From: Clostridia bacterium
Lineage (GTDB): Bacteria > Bacillota > Clostridia > Oscillospirales > Acutalibacteraceae
Assembly (NCBI GenBank): GCA_017480115.1
Contig: JAFVBH010000031.1
Span: 1 to 47,925 of the forward strand
Reading direction: 5' to 3'
Length of the DNA stretch: 47,925 bases
Below are positions 30,676-40,560 of this stretch, piece after piece. How positions within the stretch are numbered: the first letter of the stretch is position 1; the number at the start of each line of letters is the position of its first letter. The notes beneath the pieces are model-generated. The model saw nothing but the letters and a program-made list of their open reading frames with translations. It searched no databases and was not told where the DNA came from. The translations under genes were made by a program, and so were the position numbers.

Positions 30676-31866
30676 ATGGCATGGAAACGAAGAACGAGGA
30701 ATAAAAGCCCGGTCGGCTTTTTGGTTTCAGACGAGGCTTATAATATGCTGACAGTGCCGGGCTACACACGGTTGGATCAATGCCCGGAAATTATGACAGC
30801 AGTACGCCGTATCGCGGAACTTCTCGGTTCTCTCACGATTCATTTAATGTGCAATACCGAAAAAGGCGACGATCGCATTACAAATGAGCTGTCCCGCTTG
30901 ATCGATATTAACCCTATGCCGACAATGACCCGCGCTACATGGATACAGGCAATTGTTAATAATCTTCTGCTGCATGGCGAAGGTAATTCCGTTGTGCTGC
31001 CACATACGAAGGACGGCTATTTGGAGAAGCTGGAGCCGATCAGCGCAAGCCGCGTTGTCTTTGAACCGCAGGGGTATGACGATTATTTCGTCTATATTGA
31101 CGGAATTCGGTATGCGCCCGCCGACGTGTTGCATTTTACATACAATCCAGACAGCACCTATATGTGGAAGGGGCGCGGGGTCACGGTATCGCTGCGGGAT
31201 ATAGCGAAGAATTTACAGCAGGCGCAAGCGACAAAAAACGCTTTTATGTCGTCAAAATGGAAACCGTCGCTTATCGTAAAAATCGACGCTATGACCGGGG
31301 AATTAAGCGATAAAAAGAGCAGACAGAAAATTATTGACAGTTATCTGCACCCGCAGGAGGACGGCGCGCCGTGGATTATACCGGCGGAGCAGTTTCAGGT
31401 CGAACAGATCAAGCCGTTGTCGCTTGCCGATCTTGCGATTAATGAAGCCGTCCAACTGGATAAGCGCACGGTGGCGTCGGTATTCGGTGTGCCGCCGTTT
31501 TTGCTCGGCGTCGAGAAGTTTAACCGCCTTGAATGGAACAGCTTTGTACAGAACACGATCCGCCCGCTGGCGATCTCTTTGCAACAGGAAATGACAAAGA
31601 AATTGATCCTTTTGCCGAAGTGGTATCTGAAATTTAACGTGCTGTCGCTTATGGATTGGGATCTGCAAACGATCTATACCGTATTCGGCGGATTGTCGGA
31701 CAAAGGGATTGTTTCCGGGAACGAGGTACGCGACCGCATCGGCATGTCGCCGCGGGAAGGGCTGGACGATTTGAACCGGCTTGAAAACTATATTCCTGTC
31801 GAAATGTCCGGCAAACAAAAGAAGCTGATCCAAGACGATAAGAAGGGAGACAAGGAAGATGAATAA
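30676..31866 (+). CDS. Portal protein (HK97 family)
   Basis: 396 residues. The dodecameric portal forms the DNA entry channel. Typical blocks are VRRIAELLGSLTIHLM, NNLLLHGEGNSVVLPH, DVLHFTYNPDSTYMWKGRG, and DKRTVASVFGVPPFLLGVE with FNRLEWNSFVQNTIRPL. GAGGG ribosome site 10 bases upstream. It overlaps the protease gene by eight bases. Confidence 0.96.
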   Translation: MAWKRRTRNKSPVGFLVSDEAYNMLTVPGYTRLDQCPEIMTAVRRIAELLGSLTIHLMCNTEKGDDRITNELSRLIDINPMPTMTRATWIQAIVNNLLLHGEGNSVVLPHTKDGYLEKLEPISASRVVFEPQGYDDYFVYIDGIRYAPADVLHFTYNPDSTYMWKGRGVTVSLRDIAKNLQQAQATKNAFMSSKWKPSLIVKIDAMTGELSDKKSRQKIIDSYLHPQEDGAPWIIPAEQFQVEQIKPLSLADLAINEAVQLDKRTVASVFGVPPFLLGVEKFNRLEWNSFVQNTIRPLAISLQQEMTKKLILLPKWYLKFNVLSLMDWDLQTIYTVFGGLSDKGIVSGNEVRDRIGMSPREGLDDLNRLENYIPVEMSGKQKKLIQDDKKGDKEDE

Positions 31867-32467
31867 AAATACTCCACCTGCAGGCATGCGGCAAATTCGG
31901 TCTTTGCCTGCGGAATTTCAAACAAGGGACGACGGCGGAAATCTTTCGATCGAGGGATATTTTGCCGTTTTTAATAGCATTTATGAAATTGCGTCGGATA
32001 TGAGCGAGTCCATCGCCCCCGGCGCCTTTTCAAGCTCACTTTCCGGAGACATTCGCGCCCTGATTAACCATGACACGACGCTTGTACTCGGAAGAACAAA
32101 AGCCCACACTTTACAGCTGCGGGAAGATGAGCGCGGCTTATGGGGACATATCGACATCAATCCGAACGATGGCGACGCTATGAACCTGTATGAGCGCGTA
32201 AAGCGCGGCGACGTGGATCAATGTTCTTTTGGGTTCGACATTCTGCGCGAGGACACCGAGGTCCGGCAGGACGGCAGCGTGCATTGGACGATCCGGGACG
32301 TAATTCTTTATGAAGTGAGCTGCTGTACGTTCCCTGCCTATGAGCAAACAAATATTTCCGCCCGCAGCAAAGAGCGCGACGATCTTCGGGAGCGCTCGGC
32401 GCAGGCATGGCGGGAGAAAATGAAAGAGAGGTTAAAAAATGGCACTCAAAGCTCTGATGCTTCGTAA
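31859..32467 (+). CDS. Prohead protease (HK97 family, U35)
   Basis: 202 residues. It cleaves the capsid delta domain during maturation. Visible are LSIEGYFAVFNSIYEIASD, APGAFSSSL, the catalytic-His region RALINHDTTLVLGRT, and DQCSFGFDI with its conserved Ser. The C-terminal charged tail overlaps the capsid gene by 29 bases. Confidence 0.94.
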   Translation: MNKNTPPAGMRQIRSLPAEFQTRDDGGNLSIEGYFAVFNSIYEIASDMSESIAPGAFSSSLSGDIRALINHDTTLVLGRTKAHTLQLREDERGLWGHIDINPNDGDAMNLYERVKRGDVDQCSFGFDILREDTEVRQDGSVHWTIRDVILYEVSCCTFPAYEQTNISARSKERDDLRERSAQAWREKMKERLKNGTQSSDAS

Positions 32468-33773
32468 GAAGATCGATGACAAAAAACAGGAGTTGTCCGC
32501 GCTGCGGCTGAAAGACGCAGAGTTTCAGACCCGCGAGGCGGCGCTTGCAAGCGACATTCAGGCGGCGCAGACCGACGAGGAGCGTCAAACTGTAGAATCG
32601 GCGGTCGATACGTTTGAATCGGACAAGCAGGCGCATGCCGACGCGAAAGCGGCGCTCGAACGGGAAATCGGCGATTTGGAAAATGACCTGAAAGCCGAGG
32701 AGGACAAACAAAAATCGGCGCAGCAGCCGAAACAGGAAGAAAGAAAGGAAAATGTAAGAATGAGTATGAAAAGATTTCGCGACATGTCGATGCAGGAACA
32801 GCAGTCCTTCATTGCCCGCGATGACGTAAAAAACTGGCTGCAGCGCACAAGAGAACTGGGCGCGCAGCGCCGGGATATTTCCGGCAAGGAGCTGTTGATC
32901 CCTGAAATCGTTTTGCCGATGATTCATGCTGAGACGGAGGAGTATTCCAAGTTGATGCAGCATGTGGATATGATCGATATTCCCGGCATTGCCCGTCAGG
33001 TTATCATGGGCGAAGTTCCCGAAGGAATTTGGACGGAGACATACGGCGTTATCAATGAGGTCGGGCTTTCCTTTACCGATATTGAAATCGACGGCTTTAA
33101 GGTCGGCGCGTTTATTCCTGTTTGCAACGCGCTGCTGGAGGACGCGGATATTGCGCTTGCGTCTGAAATCATTCGCGCGCTTGGGCAGGGACTCGGTTAT
33201 GCGGTGGATAAAGCGATTGCCTACGGCACCGGCGTAAAAATGCCCACCGGCTTTGCCACCAAGATTGAGACGAAGATCAGTCTTGCGGGCAAGAAGGGGA
33301 TCGAGCTGTTTAAAGCGCTCGTCGCCAATACTGCCGCACTGGAGCATGAGCTGGGCGATCTTGTTTGGATCATGAAAAAGTCCACCAAGGCAACGATCGT
33401 GTCGGAATCTCTGAGCTTCAACGCCGCAGGCGCTGTAGTTGCTGGCATCAACAATGAAATGCCGGTTGTCGGCGGCACGATCGTAACAGAGGATTTCGTT
33501 GCGGATAATGAAATCCTTGTCGGTTACGGAAAGCGTTACAAGCTCGGCCGCCGCGCGGGCATCTCGATTGACAGGTCGAGGGAATACAGATTTGTTGAGG
33601 ATCAGACTGTATTCAAGGCAACCGCCCGATATGATGGAAAGCCCGTTTTTGAGGACGCGTTTATGGCGTTCGGTTTGGCAGGCGCGCCGACCGCGCAGCT
33701 GGATCCCAAACACCCGTTCCCGCAGGATAAGGCGAACACAAAGACGCCCGCCGGCAACGGGGACGATAATTAA
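32439..33773 (+). CDS. Major capsid protein (HK97 fold) with N-terminal delta domain
   Basis: 444 residues. Residues ~1-110 are charged and coiled-coil (scaffolding delta domain). The HK97-fold body follows from about RDISGKELLIPEIVLPMIHA, with the E-loop region and DKAIAYGTGVKMPTGFATK. Removal of the delta domain by the adjacent protease is expected. The C-terminal ~30 residues are rich in Pro, Lys and Asn, possibly a surface tail. Confidence 0.95.
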   Translation: MALKALMLRKKIDDKKQELSALRLKDAEFQTREAALASDIQAAQTDEERQTVESAVDTFESDKQAHADAKAALEREIGDLENDLKAEEDKQKSAQQPKQEERKENVRMSMKRFRDMSMQEQQSFIARDDVKNWLQRTRELGAQRRDISGKELLIPEIVLPMIHAETEEYSKLMQHVDMIDIPGIARQVIMGEVPEGIWTETYGVINEVGLSFTDIEIDGFKVGAFIPVCNALLEDADIALASEIIRALGQGLGYAVDKAIAYGTGVKMPTGFATKIETKISLAGKKGIELFKALVANTAALEHELGDLVWIMKKSTKATIVSESLSFNAAGAVVAGINNEMPVVGGTIVTEDFVADNEILVGYGKRYKLGRRAGISIDRSREYRFVEDQTVFKATARYDGKPVFEDAFMAFGLAGAPTAQLDPKHPFPQDKANTKTPAGNGDDN

Positions 33774-33793
33774 CTGAGGGAGTTGTTGAGAGC

Positions 33794-34081
33794 ATGACGA
33801 GCAGCGATATGTTGGAATTGCTGAAGGTTGATCTCGGCATTTCCGGTACCTCGGCATATGACAATCGGCTGATGTCCTATATTCAGGCGGCGCAAAAAGG
33901 AATAGAGATTGAGGGCGTAACGCTGAATCTGAACGACGTCGGCGACGCGCAGCTAACTATCATGTATGCAGCATGGCAATGGCGAAAGCGCGACACGATG
34001 GAGGGTATGCCGCGTATGCTTCGTTTTGCTCTCAATAACCGAATATTCAGCGAAAAAATGCGCGGTGACAACAATGGATAG
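33794..34081 (+). CDS. Head-tail connector (gp6-like)
   Basis: 95 residues, helical, with AYDNRLMSYIQAAQKGIEIE and MYAAWQWRKRDTMEGMPRML, which match gp6-type adaptors that bind below the portal. Overlaps the next gene by eight bases. Confidence 0.85.
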   Translation: MTSSDMLELLKVDLGISGTSAYDNRLMSYIQAAQKGIEIEGVTLNLNDVGDAQLTIMYAAWQWRKRDTMEGMPRMLRFALNNRIFSEKMRGDNNG

Positions 34082-34385
34082 TGTTCTTGTTTTGATCGGG
34101 TACCGACAGCGGCAGAATGATCTCGGCGTTTGGGAAAAAGAAAAGCCCTGCCGCCGGGAAGTGTTCTGCAAGGTCAACAGCATTTCCCGCGCGGAATTTT
34201 TTTCAGCCGGACGAAACGGACTGAACCCCGAATGGCAGTTCGAGATTTTTGCCGGGGTATATAACGGGGAAACCGTCTGCGAATACGACGGCAAGACCTA
34301 CGGCATCTACAGAACCTACCACGTCCCCGGTACGGATTACATGGAGCTGTATGCGGAAAGGAAGGGCGGCGCCAATGGCGAATAA
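34074..34385 (+). CDS. Head-closure / head-tail adaptor protein
   Basis: 103 residues from ATG 34074. Beta-barrel pattern (RREVFCKVNSISRAEFFSAG, YDGKTYGIYRTYHVPGTDYM) as in head-closure proteins of the SPP1 gp16/HK97 gp7 type. Its position after the gp6-like gene supports the call. Confidence 0.85.
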   Translation: MDSVLVLIGYRQRQNDLGVWEKEKPCRREVFCKVNSISRAEFFSAGRNGLNPEWQFEIFAGVYNGETVCEYDGKTYGIYRTYHVPGTDYMELYAERKGGANGE

Positions 34386-34797
34386 AAAATATAAAACGCC
34401 TGTTGACGGTCTGCACGATGCAATATCCGAGATATTGAGCGACTATGCGGGCGAGGTATACGGCGACGTCGGCAACGCGGTAAAAAAAGCCATTCGGGCG
34501 GGCGTGAAGGCGATCAGGCAATCCTCAAGAGAAAAATTCGGCAAGGGAAAATATTCCGAGGGGTGGACGTCACAGATAGAGACAAATACATATTCCGCGC
34601 AGGGCGTAATCTATAACGCGAAAGTACCCGGTTTGCCGCATTTGCTGGAAGGTCGACACACGATCAAAAATGGTATGCTGGACGAAAATGGTAAGCTGAA
34701 GGAGTTTGGAAAGACCCAGCCCCATGTCCATATCGCGCCGATTAATCAGGAGATCGCGAATACTTTTGAGGCGGAAATCAAAAAGGAGCTGTCATGA
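34375..34797 (+). CDS. HK97 gp10-like neck/tail protein
   Basis: 140 residues from ATG 34375. KAIRQSSREKFGKGKYSEGW and LPHLLEGRHTIKNG, followed by HVHIAPINQE, are typical of HK97 gp10-family neck proteins. ATGA overlap with the next gene. Confidence 0.88.
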   Translation: MANKKYKTPVDGLHDAISEILSDYAGEVYGDVGNAVKKAIRAGVKAIRQSSREKFGKGKYSEGWTSQIETNTYSAQGVIYNAKVPGLPHLLEGRHTIKNGMLDENGKLKEFGKTQPHVHIAPINQEIANTFEAEIKKELS

Positions 34798-35141
34798 CAA
34801 AAAAAGAAATCGCCGCAATGGTAAAAAACATCGGTTTTCCGTATGCGTATTATTGTTTCCCGAACAATACGCCGCAAAGCCCGCCCTTTGTTTGCTTTTA
34901 TTATACGGGCAGCGACGATTTTATTGCGGACGGTAAAAATTATCAATCTATCAAAAATCTTAGAATCGAATTTTATTCCGACAATAAGGATTTTGATACG
35001 GAAACAAAGATCGGCAACATTCTGAATCAGCACGGCCTTGTCTATGTGTCGGACGATACCTATATCGACAGTGAGCGTATGTTTATGACCGTGTTTGAAA
35101 CGGAAGTGCCGATCGATGACGAAGAAAGCGAGGTTTCGTGA
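34794..35141 (+). CDS. Tail completion / tail terminator-like protein
   Basis: 115 residues: PYAYYCFPNNTPQSPPFVCF, then YQSIKNLRIEFYSDNKDFDT. The position between the gp10-like gene and the tail tube, the size, and the 'PFV-F-Y' pattern fit the tail terminator family (lambda gpU / HK97 gp11-like). The gene ends directly before the tail-tube ATG. Confidence 0.8.
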   Translation: MTKKEIAAMVKNIGFPYAYYCFPNNTPQSPPFVCFYYTGSDDFIADGKNYQSIKNLRIEFYSDNKDFDTETKIGNILNQHGLVYVSDDTYIDSERMFMTVFETEVPIDDEESEVS

Positions 35142-35750
35142 ATGAAAAAGAAAAACAAAGTAAAGTTTAACATCAGCCATGCGCATTACGCGCTGCTGAA
35201 GCGCGCCGAGAACGGTAAGATTTCTTTCGACAAGCCGGTACCCGTGCCCGGTTCCCGCGCGGTCACGCTGTCCCCAGAGGGGGAGAGAACCGTGTTTTAT
35301 GCGGACGGCGTCGAATATTACACCAGCAGAGAAAACGGCGGATATTCGGGCGACTGGGAGCTGGCATATATTACAGATCAGATGCGCGAGGAAATTCTGA
35401 AAGAGATCAAGGATAAGCGTGGTATTTTGTTTGAAGTGCAGGACGTTGAAGATGTGGAATTTGCGTTCGGATTTCAGATCGACGGCGATCAGCACGGCAG
35501 CCGTTTTTGGTTTTACTGCTGCATGGCGGCGCGCCCTGAGACGGCGGCAGAAACAAATGAGGGTTCTAAAACGCCCCAGACCGATACGCTGTCTTTGACG
35601 GTGGTGGGCGTCCCTCTTTTGGATAACTCCGAGCAGCAGCATATCCGCGCGCGAACCACCGCAGACACCGACGATACGGTGTATCAGGCATGGTTTAACG
35701 ATGTTGTGTTGCCGGTAAATGAGGGCGCTGCGGAGGATGACGATACATGA
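35142..35750 (+). CDS. Major tail tube protein
   Basis: 202 residues of the phi13-type major tail protein: NISHAHYALLKRAENGKISF, VTLSPEGERTVFYADGVEYY, GYSGDWELAYITDQMREEIL. The C-terminal segment after SKTPQTDTLSLTVVG is part of the tube fold. ATGA overlap with the tail chaperone gene. Confidence 0.92.
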   Translation: MKKKNKVKFNISHAHYALLKRAENGKISFDKPVPVPGSRAVTLSPEGERTVFYADGVEYYTSRENGGYSGDWELAYITDQMREEILKEIKDKRGILFEVQDVEDVEFAFGFQIDGDQHGSRFWFYCCMAARPETAAETNEGSKTPQTDTLSLTVVGVPLLDNSEQQHIRARTTADTDDTVYQAWFNDVVLPVNEGAAEDDDT

Positions 35751-36106
35751 TTAAGACCATAAGGATCGGCGGCAAGGAATGCAGGCTGCGCACGTCCGCC
35801 GCCCTGCCGCGGGAATATCGCAACCGCTTTAACCGCGATATTTTTTCCGACCTGTTGACGATTAAGGCGGAAAAGACGCCGGACGACGATAAATTTTCCT
35901 TTACGATCGAAGATCCGGCGATTTACGAGGATATTGTTTACGCCATGCATAAGCACGGCGATCCGAACGCCCCGGATACGGTAGAGGAGTGGCTTGCCGG
36001 TATTGAAGATCCCTATGCGATCTATAATACTTTGTCTGACGTTATCGATATGTGGACGGGCGAACAAACGCAAACGTCGGAATCTAAAAAAAAAGCCGGA
36101 GCGTAG
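35747..36106 (+). CDS. Tail assembly chaperone G
   Basis: 119 residues (IRIGGKECRLRTSAALPREY, then FNRDIFSDL). It coats the tape measure during tail assembly and ends shortly after three AAA lysine codons. A fraction of ribosomes is expected to slip there (see the extended product). Confidence 0.88.
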   Translation: MIKTIRIGGKECRLRTSAALPREYRNRFNRDIFSDLLTIKAEKTPDDDKFSFTIEDPAIYEDIVYAMHKHGDPNAPDTVEEWLAGIEDPYAIYNTLSDVIDMWTGEQTQTSESKKKAGA

Positions 36107-36279
36107 ACCGGCCGCTGACAACCGCACTGTTTCTGCTTCGCGCAGTACAGTGCGGTATTTCTGTCGCCGATCGTGAGCTGCTCTCAATCGGCATGGTGAA
36201 CGATATGTTTACCGAATTGAAAAACGATGAATACGACTATCCCGTGATGGCGACGCAGGAAGATATGGATAAATTATAA
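35747..36279 (+). CDS. Frameshifted tail assembly chaperone GT (-1 on A9)
   Basis: The frame 0 product stops at 36104-36106, but the -1 frame is open from the slippery run AAAAAAAAA (36086-36094) to TAA at 36277. The shifted part reads SRSVDRPLTTALFLLRAVQC, then GISVADRELLSIGMVNDMFT and VMATQEDMDKL, typical of the T domain of phage tail chaperones. It has no start codon with a ribosome site of its own. The fusion would be 177 residues. Confidence 0.85.
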
Positions 36280-36292
36280 GGACGGTGAGGTT

Positions 36293-39200
36293 ATGGCGGG
36301 CAACAGAATCAAGGGTATTACAATCGAGATCGGCGGCGATACCACCAAATTGGCGAAGTCGCTGAGCGACGTTGATAACAAAGTTAAGGGCACGCAATCG
36401 AATTTGCGCGACGTCAATAAATTGCTGAAATTTGATCCTAAGAACACCGTTCTTTTACAGCAGAAGCAGCAGAATCTTTCCACTGCGATTGACGGCACAA
36501 AATCTCGACTGGAGCAGTTAAGAACCGCCAGCGCGCAGGCGGCAAAAACCGCAGGAAATTATGACGCTTGGAAAAAGGCATATGATCCGATTCAAAAAAA
36601 GATCGAGGAGACCAATAAAAAAGCAAAAAGTCTGAAAGAGCAGCTTGAAAAACTCAAAGAGACAGGCGATGTTGATACGGAGGAATACAAAAAGCTGCAA
36701 ACTGCGTTAAAAGATACGCAAAATCAAGCTGCTGCGCTGAAAAAGGAGGCTAAAGAAGTCTCCGAATCATTCGGTAATCCGATTAGCCCGGAAGCGTACG
36801 ACGCGCTGCAACGGGAAATTATTGACACAGAGCAGCAACTGAAAAATTTAGAAAAACAGACAAAAGAGTTTGGTTCCGTCGGCGCGCAGAGAGTTGCCGC
36901 CTTTGGCGATAAATGTGTTGTCGCGGGGGAAAAGGTGCAGGCGTTCGGCGGCAAGCTCGAAGACGTCGGCAAAAAGGTGTCCGTCCTCAGCGGCATGGTT
37001 GCCGGTTTGGGGCTTTATGCGGTCAAGGAAGCGGCAAGCTTCGAGGATTCCATGGCAGGCGTGCAGGCAACCCTCGGCATTACTGCCGACGCAACGTCGG
37101 ACTTGAACGGGAAAACCGTCAATACCATGGAGTCGCTGGAGGAGCTGGCGCGGCAGCTGGGCAAGGATACGAAGTATTCCGCCGGCGAAGCCGCAGACGC
37201 GATCAATATCCTTGCCATGGCGGGATATGACACGCAAAAAACCTTTGACGCGCTGCCGAATACGCTGAATCTTGCCGCCGCCGGTAATATGGCGATTTCG
37301 GATTCAGCAAATATCGTTACCGGCGTCCTCGCCGGGTTCAACATGAAAGCGGAGAAATCAGGCGAAGTCGCTGATAAACTGGCAAAGCTGGCAAGTTCAG
37401 CCAAGGGCGACGTTGCCGGATTTGGCGCCGGGCTTTCGACAGTCGCATCAAATGCAAGCCGAACCCGCCAAGGTATTGATGAAATATCAACAGCGCTTGG
37501 CATTTTTGGAAATGAAAATATTGCAGGCGCTGAAGCCGGAAATATGCTTAGCCGCATATTGAAAAACTTATACACTCCGTCAGCAACTGCAAAAAAAGAA
37601 TTAGATAAGCTTGGTATAAGCGCCTATGATGCTGAACACAAAGAAAAGGCGCTTTCAGAAGTCCTGGCGGAATTAAACGCTAAGCTGTCAGGATTAAATA
37701 ATGAAGCAAAAAATGAAACCCTGGCGACGATTTTTGATACAGCTGCAATTTCCGGTGCAAATATATTACTTAAAAATTCCGGCGCCGCGTTTGATGAGTT
37801 AAAAGCAAAGATTCAGGATTCCGCCGGCGCCGCCCAGCAGATGGCGGACACGCAGATGAATACCCTTAACGGGCAGATCACGGTTTTAAAATCCGCGACC
37901 TCGGAGCTGGCAATTTCTTTTGGTAAATTGCTGATTCCCGAGATCAAGACCGGCGTCGATAAGGTTCAGAAATTTTTGGATAAGCTGAATAACCTCGACG
38001 ATCAGCAGCGGAAAACGATTGTAAAAATCGGCGCCGTGGTTGTCGCGGCCGGTCCTGCGCTGACGATCCTTGGGAAATTGACCACCGGTATCGGCAAAGT
38101 GATCTCCGTTGGCGGCAAGGCGCTGAAAATGGCGCCTAAAATTGTTTCCGGGGCGAAAGCCATCAGCGCCGTAATCGGCGGAAGCATGACTGCGTCCATC
38201 GCGGGCGTTGTTGCCCCCGCTTTAGCGGTCGGCGCGGCAATCGGTTTGATGATGAAAAAATCAAAAGACGCCGCGAAAGAGAAATATGCGCTTACCGACG
38301 CAGAAAAGGCGCTGATCGCTCAGATCAAGGAAGAGTCGGAAGCCTATAAAGCTGCGGTCGAAGCGCAGGAAAAAAATAACAAAGCTACGCTGACGGAGTT
38401 TGAAAATAATGAAAAATTGTGGGCGGAACTCCAGCAGATCACCGACGCAAACGGCAAAGTAAAAGAAGGATATGAGGATCGGGCGCAAGTAATAACCGGA
38501 TTGCTGTCGAACGCTTTAGGGGACGAAATTAAACTGACCGATAATATTATTCAGAATTACGCGGATTTAAAAGATAGTATCGATCAGCTGATTGAATCCA
38601 AAAAGGCGGAAGCCTTTTTAAGCGGCAACTATGAAGCGTGGCAGGATGCGCAGCAAAATATAGAGGAGAGCGAACTTCAATATTTAGAATGCATGGAGAA
38701 GGTAAACGCGCTTATAGAAGAACGCGCGAGAAAAGAAAAAGAATATGATGCCGCCCGCAACAATTATTTAACTACAGGCGCTTGGTCTGACGCGTGGGAG
38801 CTTCAAAAAGTGCAGGATGAGCTGGATGTGCTGAGTTCTTTATATGATGAGGCGGCGGACAAGCTGAATGACGCCACGGGAAAGTACTACGGCTATATGA
38901 ATACCATACAACAGTATAATGCGCTGTTAGAAGCGTCCGCTTCCGGAAACGCTGAGAAAATCGACGCCGCTATTAACGATATTGTCTATAACTTCAAAAC
39001 CGCCGAAACAGCTACAGACGAAATGCTGCGGGAACAGGTTGCTCAATTTGAAAAATCCTACGATCTAATGGAGAGAGCAGCAAAAAACAGAATGCCGAAT
39101 GTCTCAAAAACACATTTGGATACCCTTGGGAATATGCTGAAAAAAGCGCGGGAAGAAATGGAAAAAGGCGGTATAAAAACTGCTGACAGCTTCGCAGACG

Positions 39201-39787
39201 GAATCAATTCCAAACAACCCGCCGCAAACACTGCCGGTAAAGCCCTTGGAGATAATGCCAGCGCCGGCGCCGGGTCGGTCAGTCTGTATAATGACGGGGG
39301 AAATACCGCCGACGGATATGTGGAAGGGATTTTAAGCCGAAAAGGGGCTGCATATGATGCCGGTGCAGAGCTGGCAAGCGCGACCGACAAAGGCATGCGC
39401 GTTAGGGCGCTAATCAAATCCCCGTCCAGACTGGCAGGGCGCGAGGGCGCATACTGGGTGCAGGGCTGGGTGAATGCGATCAAAGCCGGAAAGAAAGACG
39501 CGGCGGCTGTCGGCGCGCAGCTTGTCGGCGCCACGCTTGCCCCGCGGTCGTCAGCCATGCTGGATTTTCCGGAGCTGCAGCGCAATATGACGGTGAATTT
39601 AAACGCCGGTACCGTAAATCAGCAGATGGCGCAGATCGATTCTTTGAGCCGCGGGCTGGAACGTATCTATAATCGATTAAACCGCATGGAGGTACGCTTG
39701 AGCAACGGCGCTTTGGTGGGGGAACTGTCGCCGGGCGTGGATTCCACCATGGGCAGAGCTGCCAAACTAAAGGAGCGGGGCGTATGA
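36293..39787 (+). CDS. Tail tape measure protein
   Basis: 1164 residues; its length sets tail length. The N-terminus (GITIEIGGDTTKLAKSLSDV) and long coiled coil (~40-220) are standard. The TP901-type core follows (AAGLGLYAVKEAASFEDSM-like, AGEAADAINILAMAGYDTQK, ASNASRTRQGIDEISTALG). Hydrophobic segments lie around residues 580-660 (VVVAAGPALTILGKLTTGIG, SIAGVVAPALAVGAAIGLMM). The C-terminus has MRVRALIKSPSRLAG, a common tape-measure motif. No lysozyme or peptidase motif was seen. Confidence 0.95.
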   Translation: MAGNRIKGITIEIGGDTTKLAKSLSDVDNKVKGTQSNLRDVNKLLKFDPKNTVLLQQKQQNLSTAIDGTKSRLEQLRTASAQAAKTAGNYDAWKKAYDPIQKKIEETNKKAKSLKEQLEKLKETGDVDTEEYKKLQTALKDTQNQAAALKKEAKEVSESFGNPISPEAYDALQREIIDTEQQLKNLEKQTKEFGSVGAQRVAAFGDKCVVAGEKVQAFGGKLEDVGKKVSVLSGMVAGLGLYAVKEAASFEDSMAGVQATLGITADATSDLNGKTVNTMESLEELARQLGKDTKYSAGEAADAINILAMAGYDTQKTFDALPNTLNLAAAGNMAISDSANIVTGVLAGFNMKAEKSGEVADKLAKLASSAKGDVAGFGAGLSTVASNASRTRQGIDEISTALGIFGNENIAGAEAGNMLSRILKNLYTPSATAKKELDKLGISAYDAEHKEKALSEVLAELNAKLSGLNNEAKNETLATIFDTAAISGANILLKNSGAAFDELKAKIQDSAGAAQQMADTQMNTLNGQITVLKSATSELAISFGKLLIPEIKTGVDKVQKFLDKLNNLDDQQRKTIVKIGAVVVAAGPALTILGKLTTGIGKVISVGGKALKMAPKIVSGAKAISAVIGGSMTASIAGVVAPALAVGAAIGLMMKKSKDAAKEKYALTDAEKALIAQIKEESEAYKAAVEAQEKNNKATLTEFENNEKLWAELQQITDANGKVKEGYEDRAQVITGLLSNALGDEIKLTDNIIQNYADLKDSIDQLIESKKAEAFLSGNYEAWQDAQQNIEESELQYLECMEKVNALIEERARKEKEYDAARNNYLTTGAWSDAWELQKVQDELDVLSSLYDEAADKLNDATGKYYGYMNTIQQYNALLEASASGNAEKIDAAINDIVYNFKTAETATDEMLREQVAQFEKSYDLMERAAKNRMPNVSKTHLDTLGNMLKKAREEMEKGGIKTADSFADGINSKQPAANTAGKALGDNASAGAGSVSLYNDGGNTADGYVEGILSRKGAAYDAGAELASATDKGMRVRALIKSPSRLAGREGAYWVQGWVNAIKAGKKDAAAVGAQLVGATLAPRSSAMLDFPELQRNMTVNLNAGTVNQQMAQIDSLSRGLERIYNRLNRMEVRLSNGALVGELSPGVDSTMGRAAKLKERGV

Positions 39788-40560
39788 GAAATTTTCAATA
39801 TCGCGCGCACGTTGCGCACGGGCTCACCTTTATTCCGCTCAAGCGTCCCGATCATGAAAAACACACATGGAAAAACTGGCGGCTTGTGCCGACTTCGCGC
39901 CCGGTCTTTTTGCCGCCGCCGTGTAAGACGAATAAAATTGACATTACCGGTGCGGACGGCGTTTTGGATTTATCCGAAAGACCTACCGGCGATGTGAAAT
40001 ATAATAACCGCGTCGGGTCTATGGAATTTCAGGTTGAAAATCGCGACGATTGGACTGCCGTCTATTCTGAAATTATGAATTATCTCCACGGTCAGGAAAT
40101 GAAAGCGATCCTTGACGATGATCCGGGCTATTACTATATCGGGCGATTTTCCGTTAACGAATGGCGTTCGGAAGAATATCGCTCAAAGATCGTGATTGAC
40201 TATGACGTGCAGCCATACAAACTGGAACTCACATCATCCATGGAGCCGTGGCTTTGGGATCCGTTCAACTTCGATCGTGGCGTGATCCGGGAATATGAGG
40301 ATTTCCTTGTGCGCGGTACGCTGGAGGTAACCGTGATCGGCAGCCGCAAGCCCGTAGTGCCCGTGTTTGTCGTTACCCTTACCGACGGACAGGATATGAC
40401 CGTTACCTACAATGGTAAAGAATATCTACTGTTTAACGGCGGCGCGGAAACAACAAAAAAGACACAAATCCCGGATATTGTGATCCGCGAAGGTGAATAC
40501 AAGCTCACGTTCAAGGGCAACGGCTTTGTATCCATCGACTACAGAGGGGGAAGCTTGTGA
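39784..40560 (+). CDS. Distal tail protein (Dit)
   Basis: 258 residues. MEFQVENRDDWTAVYSEIMN, LHGQEMKAILDDDPGYYYIG and RFSVNEWRSEEYRSKIVIDY are typical of Dit, which forms the hexameric hub at the tail tip. ATGA overlaps at both ends couple it to the tape measure and Tal genes. Confidence 0.9.
   Translation: MRNFQYRAHVAHGLTFIPLKRPDHEKHTWKNWRLVPTSRPVFLPPPCKTNKIDITGADGVLDLSERPTGDVKYNNRVGSMEFQVENRDDWTAVYSEIMNYLHGQEMKAILDDDPGYYYIGRFSVNEWRSEEYRSKIVIDYDVQPYKLELTSSMEPWLWDPFNFDRGVIREYEDFLVRGTLEVTVIGSRKPVVPVFVVTLTDGQDMTVTYNGKEYLLFNGGAETTKKTQIPDIVIREGEYKLTFKGNGFVSIDYRGGSL

Noticed and set aside
32178..33857. 559-codon open frame on the minus strand
   Set aside because: It is antisense to the prohead protease and capsid genes, has no ribosome site, and its translation is Arg/His-rich without protein-like domains.
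34746..35642. 298-codon minus-strand frame
   Set aside because: Covers the tail terminator and tail-tube genes in antisense; no start context.
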